DNA from: Streptomyces sp. TG1A-8
GTDB lineage: Bacteria; Actinomycetota; Actinomycetes; Streptomycetales; Streptomycetaceae
Direction of reading: 5' to 3'
NCBI RefSeq assembly: GCF_030499535.1
Contig: NZ_JASTLB010000001.1
Coordinates: 930,001 to 994,000, forward strand
Length of the DNA: 64,000 nucleotides
This document shows positions 43,587-52,115 of this stretch, one piece after another. The translations under genes were made by a program, and so were the position numbers. The notes beneath the pieces are model-generated. The model worked only from the letters and a program-made list of their open reading frames with translations. It ran no database searches and was not told the DNA's origin. Positions within the stretch are counted from its first letter, which is position 1; each line of letters begins with the position of its first letter.

Positions 43587-44417
43587 ATGAGCACGATCAC
43601 CACCCAGGACGGCACGAGCATCTTCTACAAGGACTGGGGTCCGCGCGACGGCCGGCCGATCGTCTTCCACCATGGCTGGCCGCTCAGCGCCGACGACTGG
43701 GACAACCAGATGTTGTTCTTCCTCGCGCACGGCTACCGGGTGATCGCCCACGACCGGCGCGGGCACGGGCGCTCCTCCCAGACCGGGACCGGCCACGAGA
43801 TGGACACGTACGCCGCGGACGTGGCGGCGCTGACCGAGGCGCTGGACCTGCGGGACGCCGTCCACGTCGGGCACTCGACCGGCGGCGGTGAGGTCGCGCG
43901 CTACGTCGCGCGCGCCGAGTCGGGCCGTGTCGGGAAGGCGGTGCTCGTCGGCGCGGTGACGCCGGTCATGGTCAGGTCGGCGGCCAATCCCGGCGGCCTG
44001 CCGATCGAGTCCTTCGACGAACTGCGCGCCGCCCTCGCCGCCAATCGTTCGCAGTTCTACATCGAAGTGCCGTCAGGTCCGTTCTACGGTTTCAACCGTC
44101 CCGGCGCCGAAGTCTCGCAGGGGCTGATCGACAACTGGTGGCGGCAGGGGATGATGGGGGCGGCCAACGCCCACTACGAGTGCATCAAGGCGTTCTCCGA
44201 GACCGACTTCACCGAGGACCTCGAGGCGATCGACGTTCCGGTCCTCGTCGCGCACGGCACCGACGACCAGATCGTGCCGTACGCGGATTCGGCCCCGCTG
44301 TCGGTCGAACTCCTGAAGCACGGCACCCTGAGGAGCTACGAGGGGCTTCCGCACGGCATGCTGTCCACCCACCCGGAGATCCTCAATCCCGACATCCTGG
44401 CCTTCTTGCAGGAATGA
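43587..44417 (+). CDS. Alpha/beta hydrolase (non-haem chloroperoxidase type)
   Basis: A 276-residue hydrolase of the bacterial perhydrolase/chloroperoxidase family. Features are the oxyanion segment [15 protein letters not shown], the nucleophile Ser in [15 protein letters not shown], the acid in [14 protein letters not shown] and the base His in [17 protein letters not shown]. Such enzymes hydrolyse esters and, with acetate and peroxide, can form peracids. No signal peptide is present. GGAAGGA precedes the ATG at 43587. It is monocistronic, with two strong stem-loops downstream. Confidence 0.92.
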   Translation: MSTITTQDGTSIFYKDWGPRDGRPIVFHHGWPLSADDWDNQMLFFLAHGYRVIAHDRRGHGRSSQTGTGHEMDTYAADVAALTEALDLRDAVHVGHSTGGGEVARYVARAESGRVGKAVLVGAVTPVMVRSAANPGGLPIESFDELRAALAANRSQFYIEVPSGPFYGFNRPGAEVSQGLIDNWWRQGMMGAANAHYECIKAFSETDFTEDLEAIDVPVLVAHGTDDQIVPYADSAPLSVELLKHGTLRSYEGLPHGMLSTHPEILNPDILAFLQE

Positions 44418-44425
44418 GGACCCCA

Positions 44426-44451
44426 CCGCGGGTCCCGGCCGGGACCCGCGG
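44426..44451. terminator. 26-bp perfect palindrome after the hydrolase gene
   Basis: 44426-44451 is exactly self-complementary around GGCC. It starts 9 bases past the hydrolase stop, so a transcript would fold into a very stable stem there. Confidence 0.6.
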
Positions 44452-44471
44452 GACGGGCCGGACACCGCCGC

Positions 44472-44502
44472 CCCGCCCCGTGCCACGCCGGGACGGGGCG
44501 GG
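44472..44502. terminator. Second stem-loop before the aminotransferase gene
   Basis: CCCGCCCCGT at 44472-44481 pairs with ACGGGGCGGG at 44493-44502 around an 11-base loop, and TGTTGT follows. It is a second terminator in tandem with the one at 44426-44451. Confidence 0.55.
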
Positions 44503-44595
44503 TGTTGTCGTGCGCGGACCCGTGCCCCGCTCTCGGGCGGCGCAGCCGTCGCGCCGCCCGCCACCGCGCCGCCCCGCTTCGAAAGGACGAGCCCC

Positions 44596-45708
44596 GTGCT
44601 CACGTCGTACGCAGCCCACTTCGACACGCCCGCCGGGTACCTCGACTTCGCACGGTTCGGTCCGCCGTCGCGGGACGCGGTGTCCGCCACCGCGCGGGCC
44701 GCGGCGGAGTCCGCCCGTGCCGACCACACCACCGTGGACGGCCTGATGCGCGCGGAGGGAACCGCGCGGGAGACGGCCGCCCGCCTCGCGGGCACCGACG
44801 TCCGGCACACCGTGCTGCTCCCGAACGCGTCCACCGGCCTGTTCCACGCCGCCCTCGGCATCCGGGAGGGTGTGGTCCTCGCACCGCGCACCGACTTCCC
44901 CGCCAACCACTACCCGTGGCGCCGCACCTCGGACCTGGGCCGGGCCACGCCGCGCTGGCTCGACCCGGCGCCCGGCGGCGGGGTCACCCCCGGCCTGGTG
45001 CGCGCCGCCCTGACCGACGACGTCGTCGCCCTGTCCGTCAGCGCCGTCGACTTCCGCACCGGCTTCCGCGCCGACCTGGCGGCGCTGCGCGAGGCGATCG
45101 GACCGGACCGGCTCCTGGTCGTGGACGCCATCCAGGCGTTCGGCGTGACCGAGATGCCCTGGGAGGCGGCCGACGTGCTGGTCGCGGGCGGCCAGAAGTG
45201 GCTGCGTGCCGGATGGGGCACCGGCTTCGCGGCACTGTCCGAGCGCGCGCTGGAACGCCTGGAGCCGGTCCTCACCGGCTGGACGGGCGTCGAGGACGCC
45301 GGCCTCTTCGACGGCAGGGAGCACCCGCCGGCCCCGGACGCGCGACGGTGGTCGATCACCCATCTCAGCCCGGTGACGGCCGCCGCCTTCGCGGTCGCGC
45401 TGGACCTCGTCGAGCGCCACACCGTCGCGGCGATCGAGACCGCGATCGCCGCGCGGATCGCCCAGCTCACCGAGGTGGTCCGGGAGCACGGCGGCCGGAT
45501 CCTCTCCCCCACCGACCCGGCGCGGCGCGCGGGCATCCTCTCCTTCACGGTGCCGGGCCACGACCCGTCGCTCGTCGCGAAGTCGTTGCACGCCGAGGGG
45601 GTCACTCCGACGGTGCGCACCGACTCGCTCAGGTTCTCCCCGCACGCCTCGACCCCGCCGGAGGCGTGCGAACGGGTCGCCGCCGCGCTGTCGTCGCTGC
45701 GCGCCTGA
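44596..45708 (+). CDS. Class V aminotransferase-fold PLP enzyme
   Basis: A 370-residue fold-type I PLP enzyme of the aminotransferase class V/cysteine desulfurase-like group. Segments seen are LPNASTGLFHAALG (cofactor phosphate region), SAVDFRTGFRADL, VVDAIQAFGVTEM (Asp that pairs with the pyridine nitrogen) and the PLP lysine in VAGGQKWLRAGWG. No catalytic cysteine loop of a desulfurase is evident, so an aminotransferase, lyase or kynureninase-like activity is possible. The start is GTG at 44596 after GAAAGGACGAG. No neighbours indicate the substrate. Confidence 0.85.
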   Translation: MLTSYAAHFDTPAGYLDFARFGPPSRDAVSATARAAAESARADHTTVDGLMRAEGTARETAARLAGTDVRHTVLLPNASTGLFHAALGIREGVVLAPRTDFPANHYPWRRTSDLGRATPRWLDPAPGGGVTPGLVRAALTDDVVALSVSAVDFRTGFRADLAALREAIGPDRLLVVDAIQAFGVTEMPWEAADVLVAGGQKWLRAGWGTGFAALSERALERLEPVLTGWTGVEDAGLFDGREHPPAPDARRWSITHLSPVTAAAFAVALDLVERHTVAAIETAIAARIAQLTEVVREHGGRILSPTDPARRAGILSFTVPGHDPSLVAKSLHAEGVTPTVRTDSLRFSPHASTPPEACERVAAALSSLRA

Positions 45709-45729
45709 ACCCGGCCGGCGGGGCGGCGG

Positions 45730-45966
45730 TCAGGTACCCGCTTCGTCGGCCGTTCCGCCGGCCGGGGATCCCGTCCCCCCGACGCGGGGCGAAGCCTGCT
45801 GCAGGCGGTCGATCATACGCGACGCCTCCGCTTTGGTGAGGTTCTGCGGGACCTCCTCGCCCGCCTCACGGGCCAGGGTGCTCAGGTAACTCAGCTGCGG
45901 ACCGGTGGCTGGTTCCCCGCCAGTCGCCCAGTCCTCCACGGCCTTGTCCGGGTTCGCTTCACTCAT
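45730..45966 (-). CDS. DUF3072 domain protein
   Basis: A 78-residue acidic protein. The central segment, ATGPQLSYLSTLAREAGEEV then LTKAEASRMIDRLQ, is the DUF3072 signature, a small helical module of unknown function common in actinobacteria. I chose the ATG at 45966, just after GAGGGAC. On the minus strand GGGTAC occurs 10 bases before the ATG, which resembles the -10 of Streptomyces stress sigma-B promoters, but the -35 does not fit well. It is convergent with the aminotransferase gene, 21 bases apart. Confidence 0.8.
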   Translation of the reverse strand: MSEANPDKAVEDWATGGEPATGPQLSYLSTLAREAGEEVPQNLTKAEASRMIDRLQQASPRVGGTGSPAGGTADEAGT

Positions 45967-46060
45967 GTCCCTCGGGTACCCCGTTTCCCCACCCGTCTCC
46001 ACCCCGGGCCCCGGGATCACACCGTCCGCGTCACTCCCCTCCCCCGGCCTCCGCCGTCCG

Positions 46061-46092
46061 GGGGACGGGGCGCCGGCCGGCGCCCCGTCCCC
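46061..46092. repeat. 32-bp perfect palindrome in a divergent promoter region
   Basis: 46061-46076 (GGGGACGGGGCGCCGG) is followed directly by its exact reverse complement at 46077-46092. Both flanking genes read away from it, so it is not placed like a terminator for either. Confidence 0.8.
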
Positions 46093-46100
46093 GTCCCGGC

Positions 46101-46142
46101 ACCGGTCACCGGTCACCGGTCACCGGTCCCCGGTCCCCGGTC
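46101..46142. repeat. Heptanucleotide tandem repeat, six copies
   Basis: Four copies of ACCGGTC and then two of CCCGGTC run without a gap from 46101 to 46142. The array begins 8 bases past the palindrome. Confidence 0.85.
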
Positions 46143-46292
46143 CGCAGGCGTTCGAGGACCGCCGGGCGTACGGGGCCGCCCGCCGCTGCACCGCCTCGCC
46201 ACAACCGGCCCGGCCGACCACAACTCACGCCGGTCCTCGCGGGTCCAACCCCACCACGGGCCACACCTGGACGAGACAAGGGGAGACACACC

Positions 46293-47783
46293 ATGACGCA
46301 CAGGCGCTCCGCGACCGTCGCCGCCGCCTCCTTCCTGCTGCTGACCGGGGCCGCCGTCACCACGGCGCCCGGCGCCTTCGCGGCCGCGTCCGGCGGCACG
46401 CACGCCGCCGACCGCGACAGCGACTTCGACGGCGACGGCTACGACGACGTCCTGACCGGCGCCCCGGGCGGCACCGACGGCGGCCACGGGAGCGCCGGTT
46501 ACGTCACCGTCCAGTACGGTTCCGCAAGCGGCGTGGGCACCGCCACCGGCACGCGCAGGGGGCGGACCGCCGTCTTCGGCCAGGACACCCCCGGCGTCCC
46601 CGGCACCGCCGAGGCCGGCGACGGCTTCGGCACCGCCGTGGCCACCGGGGACCTCGACGCCGACGGCTACGACGACGCGGTCGTCGCCGCGCCGGGCGAG
46701 GACATCGGCACGCTGAAGGACGCGGGCCGGGTGACCGTGCTGTTCGGCTCGGCGGCCGGACTGGGCGCCGCCCGCAGCGTCACCCTCGCGGCAGCCGCGC
46801 CCGGGGCCGGCGCCGGGTTCGGCCTGGCCGTCGCCGCCGCGCGGTTCACCGGCGCCGCACCGGGCGTCGTCCTCGCCGTGGCGGACCGGCAGGGCGCGGA
46901 CCTGTTCGCCTACGGCGCCGGGGCCCTGGAGGCGGCGGGCCGCATCGACACCACCGGTGCTCCGGGGGGTGAGCGCATCCAGCCGGCATCGCTGACCACG
47001 GGCGACTACGACGGTGACGGTGACGCCGACCTCGTCGTGTCCGGCCGCAGCCTGGAGGAGGACGGGACGGGACGGTCGGCCGTGTACGCGGGCGGTGCCG
47101 GAGGCCTGGCGTACGCACGTGACCTGGCCGGAGGCCCGGCGACCGCCTCCGGGGACATCAACGGCGACGGGTACGACGACCTCGTCCACGGCAGGCCCGA
47201 CCGTCCCGAGGACGTCTACGAGCCCCTCACCGGGGGGACCGTCCTCGTCTACCCGGGCGGCCCCGGGGGATTCGAGGACGTGGACGAACTGGGCACCCCG
47301 GCACAGGTGTGGGCCCAGTACACCGCCGGTGTGCCGGGCACCGCCGAACTCGGCGACGCCTTCGGCGCCGACGTGTCCCTGGCCGACGTCGACGGCGACG
47401 GCTACGCCGACCTGGCCGTCGGCACGCCCGGCGAGGACGTCGGCACCGTGCCGGACGCGGGTGCCGTGGTGGTGCTCCGCGGTTCGGCCGGCGGGCTGAC
47501 CGCGGTCGGCGCGGTGTCCTTCCACCAGGATTCGGCCGGCGTGCCGGGTACGGCGGAGAAGGGCGACCGCTGGGGCGGGCAGGTCCGGCTCGCGGACACG
47601 GACGGTGACGGCCGCTGCGAGCTGCTGGCCGCCGCGCCCGGCGAGAACACCTCCGACGGGGTGGTCTGGCTCCTGCCCGCGTCCGCCGCCGGGGTCGTGG
47701 CCGGCGGCTCGTGGTCGTACGGCGGCGGTTCGCTCGCCGCGCCGGGCACCGGCGCACGCTTCGGCGCGGCGATCGACGAATGA
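46293..47783 (+). CDS. Secreted FG-GAP (integrin alpha-like) repeat protein
   Basis: A 496-residue exported beta-propeller. The signal peptide covers residues 1 to about 31 (THRRSATVAAASFLLLTGAA, cleavage near AFA-AAS). Six calcium-loop motifs of the DxDxDGxxD type are visible (DSDFDGDGYDD, DLDADGYDD, DYDGDGDAD, DINGDGYDD, DVDGDGYAD, DTDGDGRCE), together with the FG-GAP phrases GTAEAGDGFGTAVA and GTAELGDAFGADVS. There is no membrane anchor or sortase motif, so it is probably free or loosely bound outside the cell. Its function, such as adhesion, binding or an inert scaffold, is not known. Confidence 0.9.
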   Translation: MTHRRSATVAAASFLLLTGAAVTTAPGAFAAASGGTHAADRDSDFDGDGYDDVLTGAPGGTDGGHGSAGYVTVQYGSASGVGTATGTRRGRTAVFGQDTPGVPGTAEAGDGFGTAVATGDLDADGYDDAVVAAPGEDIGTLKDAGRVTVLFGSAAGLGAARSVTLAAAAPGAGAGFGLAVAAARFTGAAPGVVLAVADRQGADLFAYGAGALEAAGRIDTTGAPGGERIQPASLTTGDYDGDGDADLVVSGRSLEEDGTGRSAVYAGGAGGLAYARDLAGGPATASGDINGDGYDDLVHGRPDRPEDVYEPLTGGTVLVYPGGPGGFEDVDELGTPAQVWAQYTAGVPGTAELGDAFGADVSLADVDGDGYADLAVGTPGEDVGTVPDAGAVVVLRGSAGGLTAVGAVSFHQDSAGVPGTAEKGDRWGGQVRLADTDGDGRCELLAAAPGENTSDGVVWLLPASAAGVVAGGSWSYGGGSLAAPGTGARFGAAIDE

Positions 47784-48017
47784 GCCGGCCCGCCCCGCGT
47801 TGCGGTGGCACGGGTGCCACGCCCCGGCGGGCGCCCGGGTCCCGGCACCGCGGTGGCCGGGCCGTCCGGAGCGGGGTCCGGTACCCGATCCGGTCGGGCC
47901 GCGGCCGGCCGGGCGCCGATTCACGCCATTCGCGAGGAAACGGCACTCCCGGGATTGTGGGACAGGTCACGATACGACCCAACGAACTCCCGTTCGCATC
48001 GGTCAGAAGGAGCGCTC

Positions 48018-49823
48018 GTGACGCAGACCGTTCCCCCTTCACCCGTGCTCATCGAGAACCCGTCCGTCAAGTTCTCCAGTGCCCCGCAGCGGCCGGCGCT
48101 GCGGCACCTGGGCAGGCCCTCGCTGCGCACGTCGGTTTCCGGCACCCGGCGGCGCGCCCGCGGCGAGGCGCCCCGCGTCCTGCTCGTCGTGCCCTCGTAC
48201 ACCCGGGTCGTGGAACCCTCCCCCGAGCGGAGCAGCTTCCGGGCGCTCGGCCTGAACACCTTCGAGGTCATGAAGCGGGCGGGCACCCCGATCGGCCTGC
48301 TGCGCATCGCGACCAACGCGCGCCTGGCCGGCTTCGACGTCCGCATCGTCGACTCCCCCTTCGCCGGCTGGGAGCAGGAACACCGGCTGGTCGACCTCGG
48401 CGGTGGCGGCAACCTGGTCCGCTACGGCCTCGACGATTCGCAACTCCGTCGCATCATCGAGGAGTTCGAGCCGGACGTCGTCGGCATCCAGTGCATCTAC
48501 ACGGTCCAGTGGGGCAACGCGCGCGCCCTCGCCGACCTGGTCAAGGACATCGACCCGGCGATCGTGACCGTCACGGGCGGCGCCCACCCCAGCGGCGACT
48601 GGCGGTACGCCGTGCCGGACTCCCCCTTCGACCACGTCGTCATCAACGAGGCCGACCAGACCTTCACCGCGCTGCTGCAGGCGCTGACCGAGGAGGGCGG
48701 CGACATCGACGCCGTGCCCGGCGTCGCCTACCGGCGGGCCGACCTGGCGGTGGTCCGGACCACCGCCAGGTCGCCGTACATGCGGATCCTGCCGAAGAAG
48801 CAGGGGCTGGACCAGCGGCTCGGCATGATGCCGCTGCCCGACTTCGGGATGCTGGACATGCGCCAGTACGAGCAGGCGTACCACTCGTCGGGGAAGCGGG
48901 TGCGCGACCACGGCTCCTGGGCGCAGATCTTCTCGACCATCGGCTGCAACGTGGGCTGCGACTTCTGCTACATCCCGATGGTGAACGGCCCGTGGCGAGC
49001 GCTCGGCACCGACTGGTTCGACCTGCACCTCGCCGAGATCACCAAGCAGGGCGTGACCGAGGTGCTCATCGAGGACGACCACCTGCTGCACGACCCGCTG
49101 TACGCGATGCGGGTCTTCGAACTGCTGCGCAAGCACGACCTGCCGTGGGTGGAGGAGGGCGGTCTGAGCCTGTTCAACCTCGTCCTGCTGCACCTGGGCG
49201 AGGGGTTCGCGAACGGCATGGACGACGCCGAGCGGCGCAACCCCAACTTCCGCAACGTCCTCGCGGCGATGCGCTCCGGACTCACCTGCCGGAACCTGAT
49301 CAAGGCGATGGCCGACGGCGGCTGCTACAGCGTCTACCTCGCCGTGGAGAGCGCCAACGAGGACAGCCTGGAGCAGTCGGGCAAGCCCCGGCTCAACGCC
49401 ATCCAGCAGGCCACCGGCGAGATCGTGGAGATGTTCACGGAGTACGGCATCCAGGTCACCGGCGGTTTCATGCTCGGCTTCGTCAACCCGCCCGAGCGGC
49501 CCGGGGGCGAACCGTACGTCGAGTCGATGGAACAGATCGAGAAGACCATCGACTACGCGGTCACGCTCATGGGCCACGGGATGGCGTACGCCAACCCCTT
49601 CATCGTCACCCCGCTGCCGGGCACGAAGATGTGGGACTTCCAGAAGGACTACGTCGTGCGCCACTACGACAACGGCTGGTCGCACGAGAAGGCGACCATG
49701 GCGACCGACAAGTGGAGCGCCGAGGACATCGAGCGCATGCGGCTGGAGCTGCTGGTGCGTGCCAACGGCGCCGACAAGGTGACTGAAATGGTCCGCCGGG
49801 GGACCTGGCCCGTGGACGCCTGA
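48018..49823 (+). CDS. B12-binding-domain radical SAM protein
   Basis: A 601-residue enzyme. An N-terminal Rossmann-like cobalamin-binding region (about residues 50-210: RVLLVVPSYTRVV, FEPDVVGIQCIYTVQWG, VTVTGGAHPSGD) precedes the radical SAM core with the cluster motif CNVGCDFC, Cys310/Cys314/Cys317. The core also has LIEDDHLLHDPLYAMRVFE, YLAVESANEDSL and TGGFMLGFVNPP. It should bind a 4Fe-4S cluster, SAM and probably cobalamin, and could be a methylase or a carbon-skeleton-forming enzyme. The B12 domain shows no DxHxxG motif, so base-off binding through a protein histidine is unlikely. The GTG at 48018 follows AGAAGGAGC. No precursor peptide or biosynthetic gene adjoins on the same strand. 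Confidence 0.88.
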   Translation: MTQTVPPSPVLIENPSVKFSSAPQRPALRHLGRPSLRTSVSGTRRRARGEAPRVLLVVPSYTRVVEPSPERSSFRALGLNTFEVMKRAGTPIGLLRIATNARLAGFDVRIVDSPFAGWEQEHRLVDLGGGGNLVRYGLDDSQLRRIIEEFEPDVVGIQCIYTVQWGNARALADLVKDIDPAIVTVTGGAHPSGDWRYAVPDSPFDHVVINEADQTFTALLQALTEEGGDIDAVPGVAYRRADLAVVRTTARSPYMRILPKKQGLDQRLGMMPLPDFGMLDMRQYEQAYHSSGKRVRDHGSWAQIFSTIGCNVGCDFCYIPMVNGPWRALGTDWFDLHLAEITKQGVTEVLIEDDHLLHDPLYAMRVFELLRKHDLPWVEEGGLSLFNLVLLHLGEGFANGMDDAERRNPNFRNVLAAMRSGLTCRNLIKAMADGGCYSVYLAVESANEDSLEQSGKPRLNAIQQATGEIVEMFTEYGIQVTGGFMLGFVNPPERPGGEPYVESMEQIEKTIDYAVTLMGHGMAYANPFIVTPLPGTKMWDFQKDYVVRHYDNGWSHEKATMATDKWSAEDIERMRLELLVRANGADKVTEMVRRGTWPVDA

Positions 49824-49842
49824 CGCGGCGCCGCCGGCGGGC

Positions 49843-50787
49843 TCAGCCCCGGCGGCGCGCCGCACGCAGCGCGTCCGCCGAGGCCAGCACGGCGCCACCG
49901 GTGATCAGCACGCAGGCGGCGGCGACGGGCCAGCTCGCGTCGGCCCGTCCCGCCGCGATCAGCAGGGCGGTGGACAGGAGCGGGGCGAAGTACGACAGGG
50001 TGCCCAGGAGCCGGATGTCGCCGTGCTTGGTGCCGTGGTCCCAGACGTAGAACGCACCGCCGACCGGTCCGAGGCCCAGGGCGAGCACGGCGAGCCACTG
50101 CCCGCCGTCGGGCCGGACCGTCTCCTCGAACAGCAGGTGGCAGACGGCCGCGAGCACCGCGGTGGCCAGGCAGAAGAACGCCACCACGTCCGTCGGGACC
50201 CCCGGGTACCGCCGGTTGACCACCGAGTACGCCGACCACACCACCGCGCAGACGGCGGCGGCCGCGTATCCGAGCAGGTACTCCCCGCGGAAGTGGACGC
50301 CCTGCCCGCCGGTGACCAGCAGGAAGGTGCCGCCGAGTCCGAGCACCGCGCCGGCCGCGTGCCACCAGCGCAGCCGCTCGCCCGGCAGCAGGGCGGAGAG
50401 CACGACGATCAGCAGCGGCCACAGGTAGGCGATGAGGCCGGCGTCGACCGCGGGGGCGTTGCGCAGGGCCAGGAAGTAGAAGAAGTGGTAGCCGAACAGG
50501 CCGCCGACGCCGAGCGCCCAGGCGCCGCGGGGCACCGTGCGGGCGAGGGCCGCGCCACCGCGCACCGCCCGGGGCAGTCCGATGATCCCGCCGACCGCGA
50601 ACGCCATCGCGGTGAGCTGGAACGGCGGTATCCGCCCGGTCAGCGTGGTGAACAGGGCCAGTGACGCCCACAGCAGCACGGCCCCGGCACCGATCCCGGT
50701 GGCCCTGAGCCGGCGCGCCGGATGCGTCGCCGCGCCGTGCCCGTGTCCCGACGCCACGGCGTCGGCTCGCGTCCCCTGAGCGTCCAC
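49843..50787 (-). CDS. EamA/DMT superfamily transporter (YddG-like)
   Basis: A 314-residue exporter with ten hydrophobic segments in two EamA repeats. Features such as RIPPFQLTAMAF, LRNAPAVDAGLIAYLWPLLIV (split as LRNAPAV and YLWPLLIVV) and VWDHGTKHGDIRLLGTLSYF are close to aromatic amino acid exporters of the YddG type, so an amino acid or small metabolite is the likely cargo. The GTG at 50787 has GGAGG a few bases upstream. It is convergent with the radical SAM gene, 19 bases apart, so export of that enzyme's product is only a guess. Confidence 0.86.
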   Translation of the reverse strand: MDAQGTRADAVASGHGHGAATHPARRLRATGIGAGAVLLWASLALFTTLTGRIPPFQLTAMAFAVGGIIGLPRAVRGGAALARTVPRGAWALGVGGLFGYHFFYFLALRNAPAVDAGLIAYLWPLLIVVLSALLPGERLRWWHAAGAVLGLGGTFLLVTGGQGVHFRGEYLLGYAAAAVCAVVWSAYSVVNRRYPGVPTDVVAFFCLATAVLAAVCHLLFEETVRPDGGQWLAVLALGLGPVGGAFYVWDHGTKHGDIRLLGTLSYFAPLLSTALLIAAGRADASWPVAAACVLITGGAVLASADALRAARRRG

Positions 50788-51126
50788 ATGCCCTCCAGCC
50801 CACCGTCGTGGATGACGGTCCGTCAGTCGGCGACCGCCGCGAGCATCGTAGGGACGCGCACCCCGGGCACCCGCGCTTTCCGGTCAGCCGGGGCAGACGC
50901 CGGCCCGCCCGCACCGCGTACCGCGCGGACGCGCACCCCGGGCCGGCTTCGGTGCGGGGAAGCACGCCGCCCGCCCGCTTCCCGATCACCGGGTGCCGGG
51001 GTGCGCGGCACTGCCGGAGACGGAGGGCGGGCGGGTGTCAGGGGGTGCCGGCAATGAGCTGCCCGGCCTGTCCGGTGGTCCTCCGAGCCGGACGGCGCGT
51101 CGTCACCGTGGCGGCGTTCCGGGCGG
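50788..51126. other. 339-base gap upstream of the DMT transporter gene
   Basis: No gene is visible. The region holds an interrupted palindrome, TGACGGTCCGTCA, at 50813-50825, and a minus-strand TACGAT (50850-50845) that could be a -10 element of the transporter gene. Confidence 0.4.
50813..50825. promoter_or_regulatory. Candidate operator of the DMT transporter gene
   Basis: TGACGG and CCGTCA flank a single T, giving a 13-bp dyad. It lies between the possible -10 (TACGAT on the minus strand at 50850-50845) and the start codon at 50787, where a repressor would act. Confidence 0.4.
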
Positions 51127-51924
51127 TCACCGGGCGTCGTGGAAGATCACGCCCAGGGCGTGGCGGTGCCCGCTGTGCACGGCGCTCACACCGTGACGCA
51201 GCATCACGCGGCTGTGGCCGCGCGCCGAGCGAACCGGGCGGCCGCTGACCGCGAAGACCAGGGCCTGGCCCCGCTGGGGCCGCTTGACGACGGGGCGGGA
51301 GCGGGCCCGCGGCCGCTGCTCCACGAACACGCTCTCACCGCCCGTGAAGTCCTCGTCGGGCCGGTCCAGCATGACCTCCACCTGCAACGGGAAGGTCAGG
51401 TCGCCGTACACGTCCTGGTGCAGGCAGTCGTAACCGCCCGGTCCGTGCCGGAGCAGCAACGGTGTCGGGCGGTGCTGCCCGGCAGCGGCGCAGGCCGCCA
51501 CGAGGCCGTCGTGGTGCGCGGGGAAACCCGGTTCCCCCAGCCGCTCGGCCCAGGTGTTGGCGATCCGGGCGAGGGGCGGGTAGAGCTGCTGCCGCAGTGC
51601 CTGTACCACCTCGGGCAAGGGCCGGGTGAAGCAGCGGTACTGGCCCTCGCCGAAGCGGTGCCGGGACATCACCACCGTGCTGCGGAACCGCGTGGGGTCG
51701 TCGAACAGCGCCCGGAGCTCCGCGCACTGCTGGTCCGTCAGCAGCGGTGGGGTCAGCGCCACTCCTTCGGCGTCCAGTTCCGCCCTCAGCACGGCCCAGT
51801 CGAGGCCGCGGGGCGCGGTGAGTGTGCCATCGGCGGGGCCGCGGGAGGCACCGGGCGAACGGGCTGCGCCGGACGGATCCTCCTCGGCGACGCCGGGCAG
51901 CTGGAGTGTCTCGTATGCGCTCAT
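51127..51924 (-). CDS. 2OG-Fe(II) oxygenase (Oxygenase-NA type)
   Basis: A 265-residue non-haem iron dioxygenase. The iron site is seen as His-x-Asp in CLHQDVYGDLTFPLQ and a distal histidine in SGHRHALGVIFHDA, and the 2-oxoglutarate-binding arginine is probably in GHSRVMLRHGVSAVHSG. TGGESVFVEQRPRARSRP and RGQALVFAVSGRPV are typical of the Oxygenase-NA family. The first 35 residues are a Gly/Ala/Pro-rich extension. The ribosome-binding site before the ATG at 51924 is weak, so the start may differ. The natural substrate is unknown; DNA-repair-like or small-molecule hydroxylation are both possible. Confidence 0.85.
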   Translation of the reverse strand: MSAYETLQLPGVAEEDPSGAARSPGASRGPADGTLTAPRGLDWAVLRAELDAEGVALTPPLLTDQQCAELRALFDDPTRFRSTVVMSRHRFGEGQYRCFTRPLPEVVQALRQQLYPPLARIANTWAERLGEPGFPAHHDGLVAACAAAGQHRPTPLLLRHGPGGYDCLHQDVYGDLTFPLQVEVMLDRPDEDFTGGESVFVEQRPRARSRPVVKRPQRGQALVFAVSGRPVRSARGHSRVMLRHGVSAVHSGHRHALGVIFHDAR

Positions 51925-52115
51925 GTGCTTCGCTTTCGACGGTACGGCGTAGGCCTCCCTGATATCCGCCGGGCCGCCCGTGGAACCTGTGATCCGATGG
52001 CGGCCGTGAAGCGTGGCGGCGGTGGTGCGGCCGGCCGGGTCGCGCGGCGCGGCCGGCACCCGCCGGGCCCTCACCCCTCCCACCGGGTGAGGGCCCGACC
52101 GGACGGCGCGCGGGG

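Larger units (their letters stand above)
45967..46292. other. 326-base divergent region with a long palindrome and a heptamer array
   Basis: This region separates the divergent DUF3072 and FG-GAP genes. It contains the 32-bp palindrome at 46061-46092, the heptamer array at 46101-46142, and a ribosome-binding GGGGAG before 46293. I see no gene in it. Confidence 0.6.
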
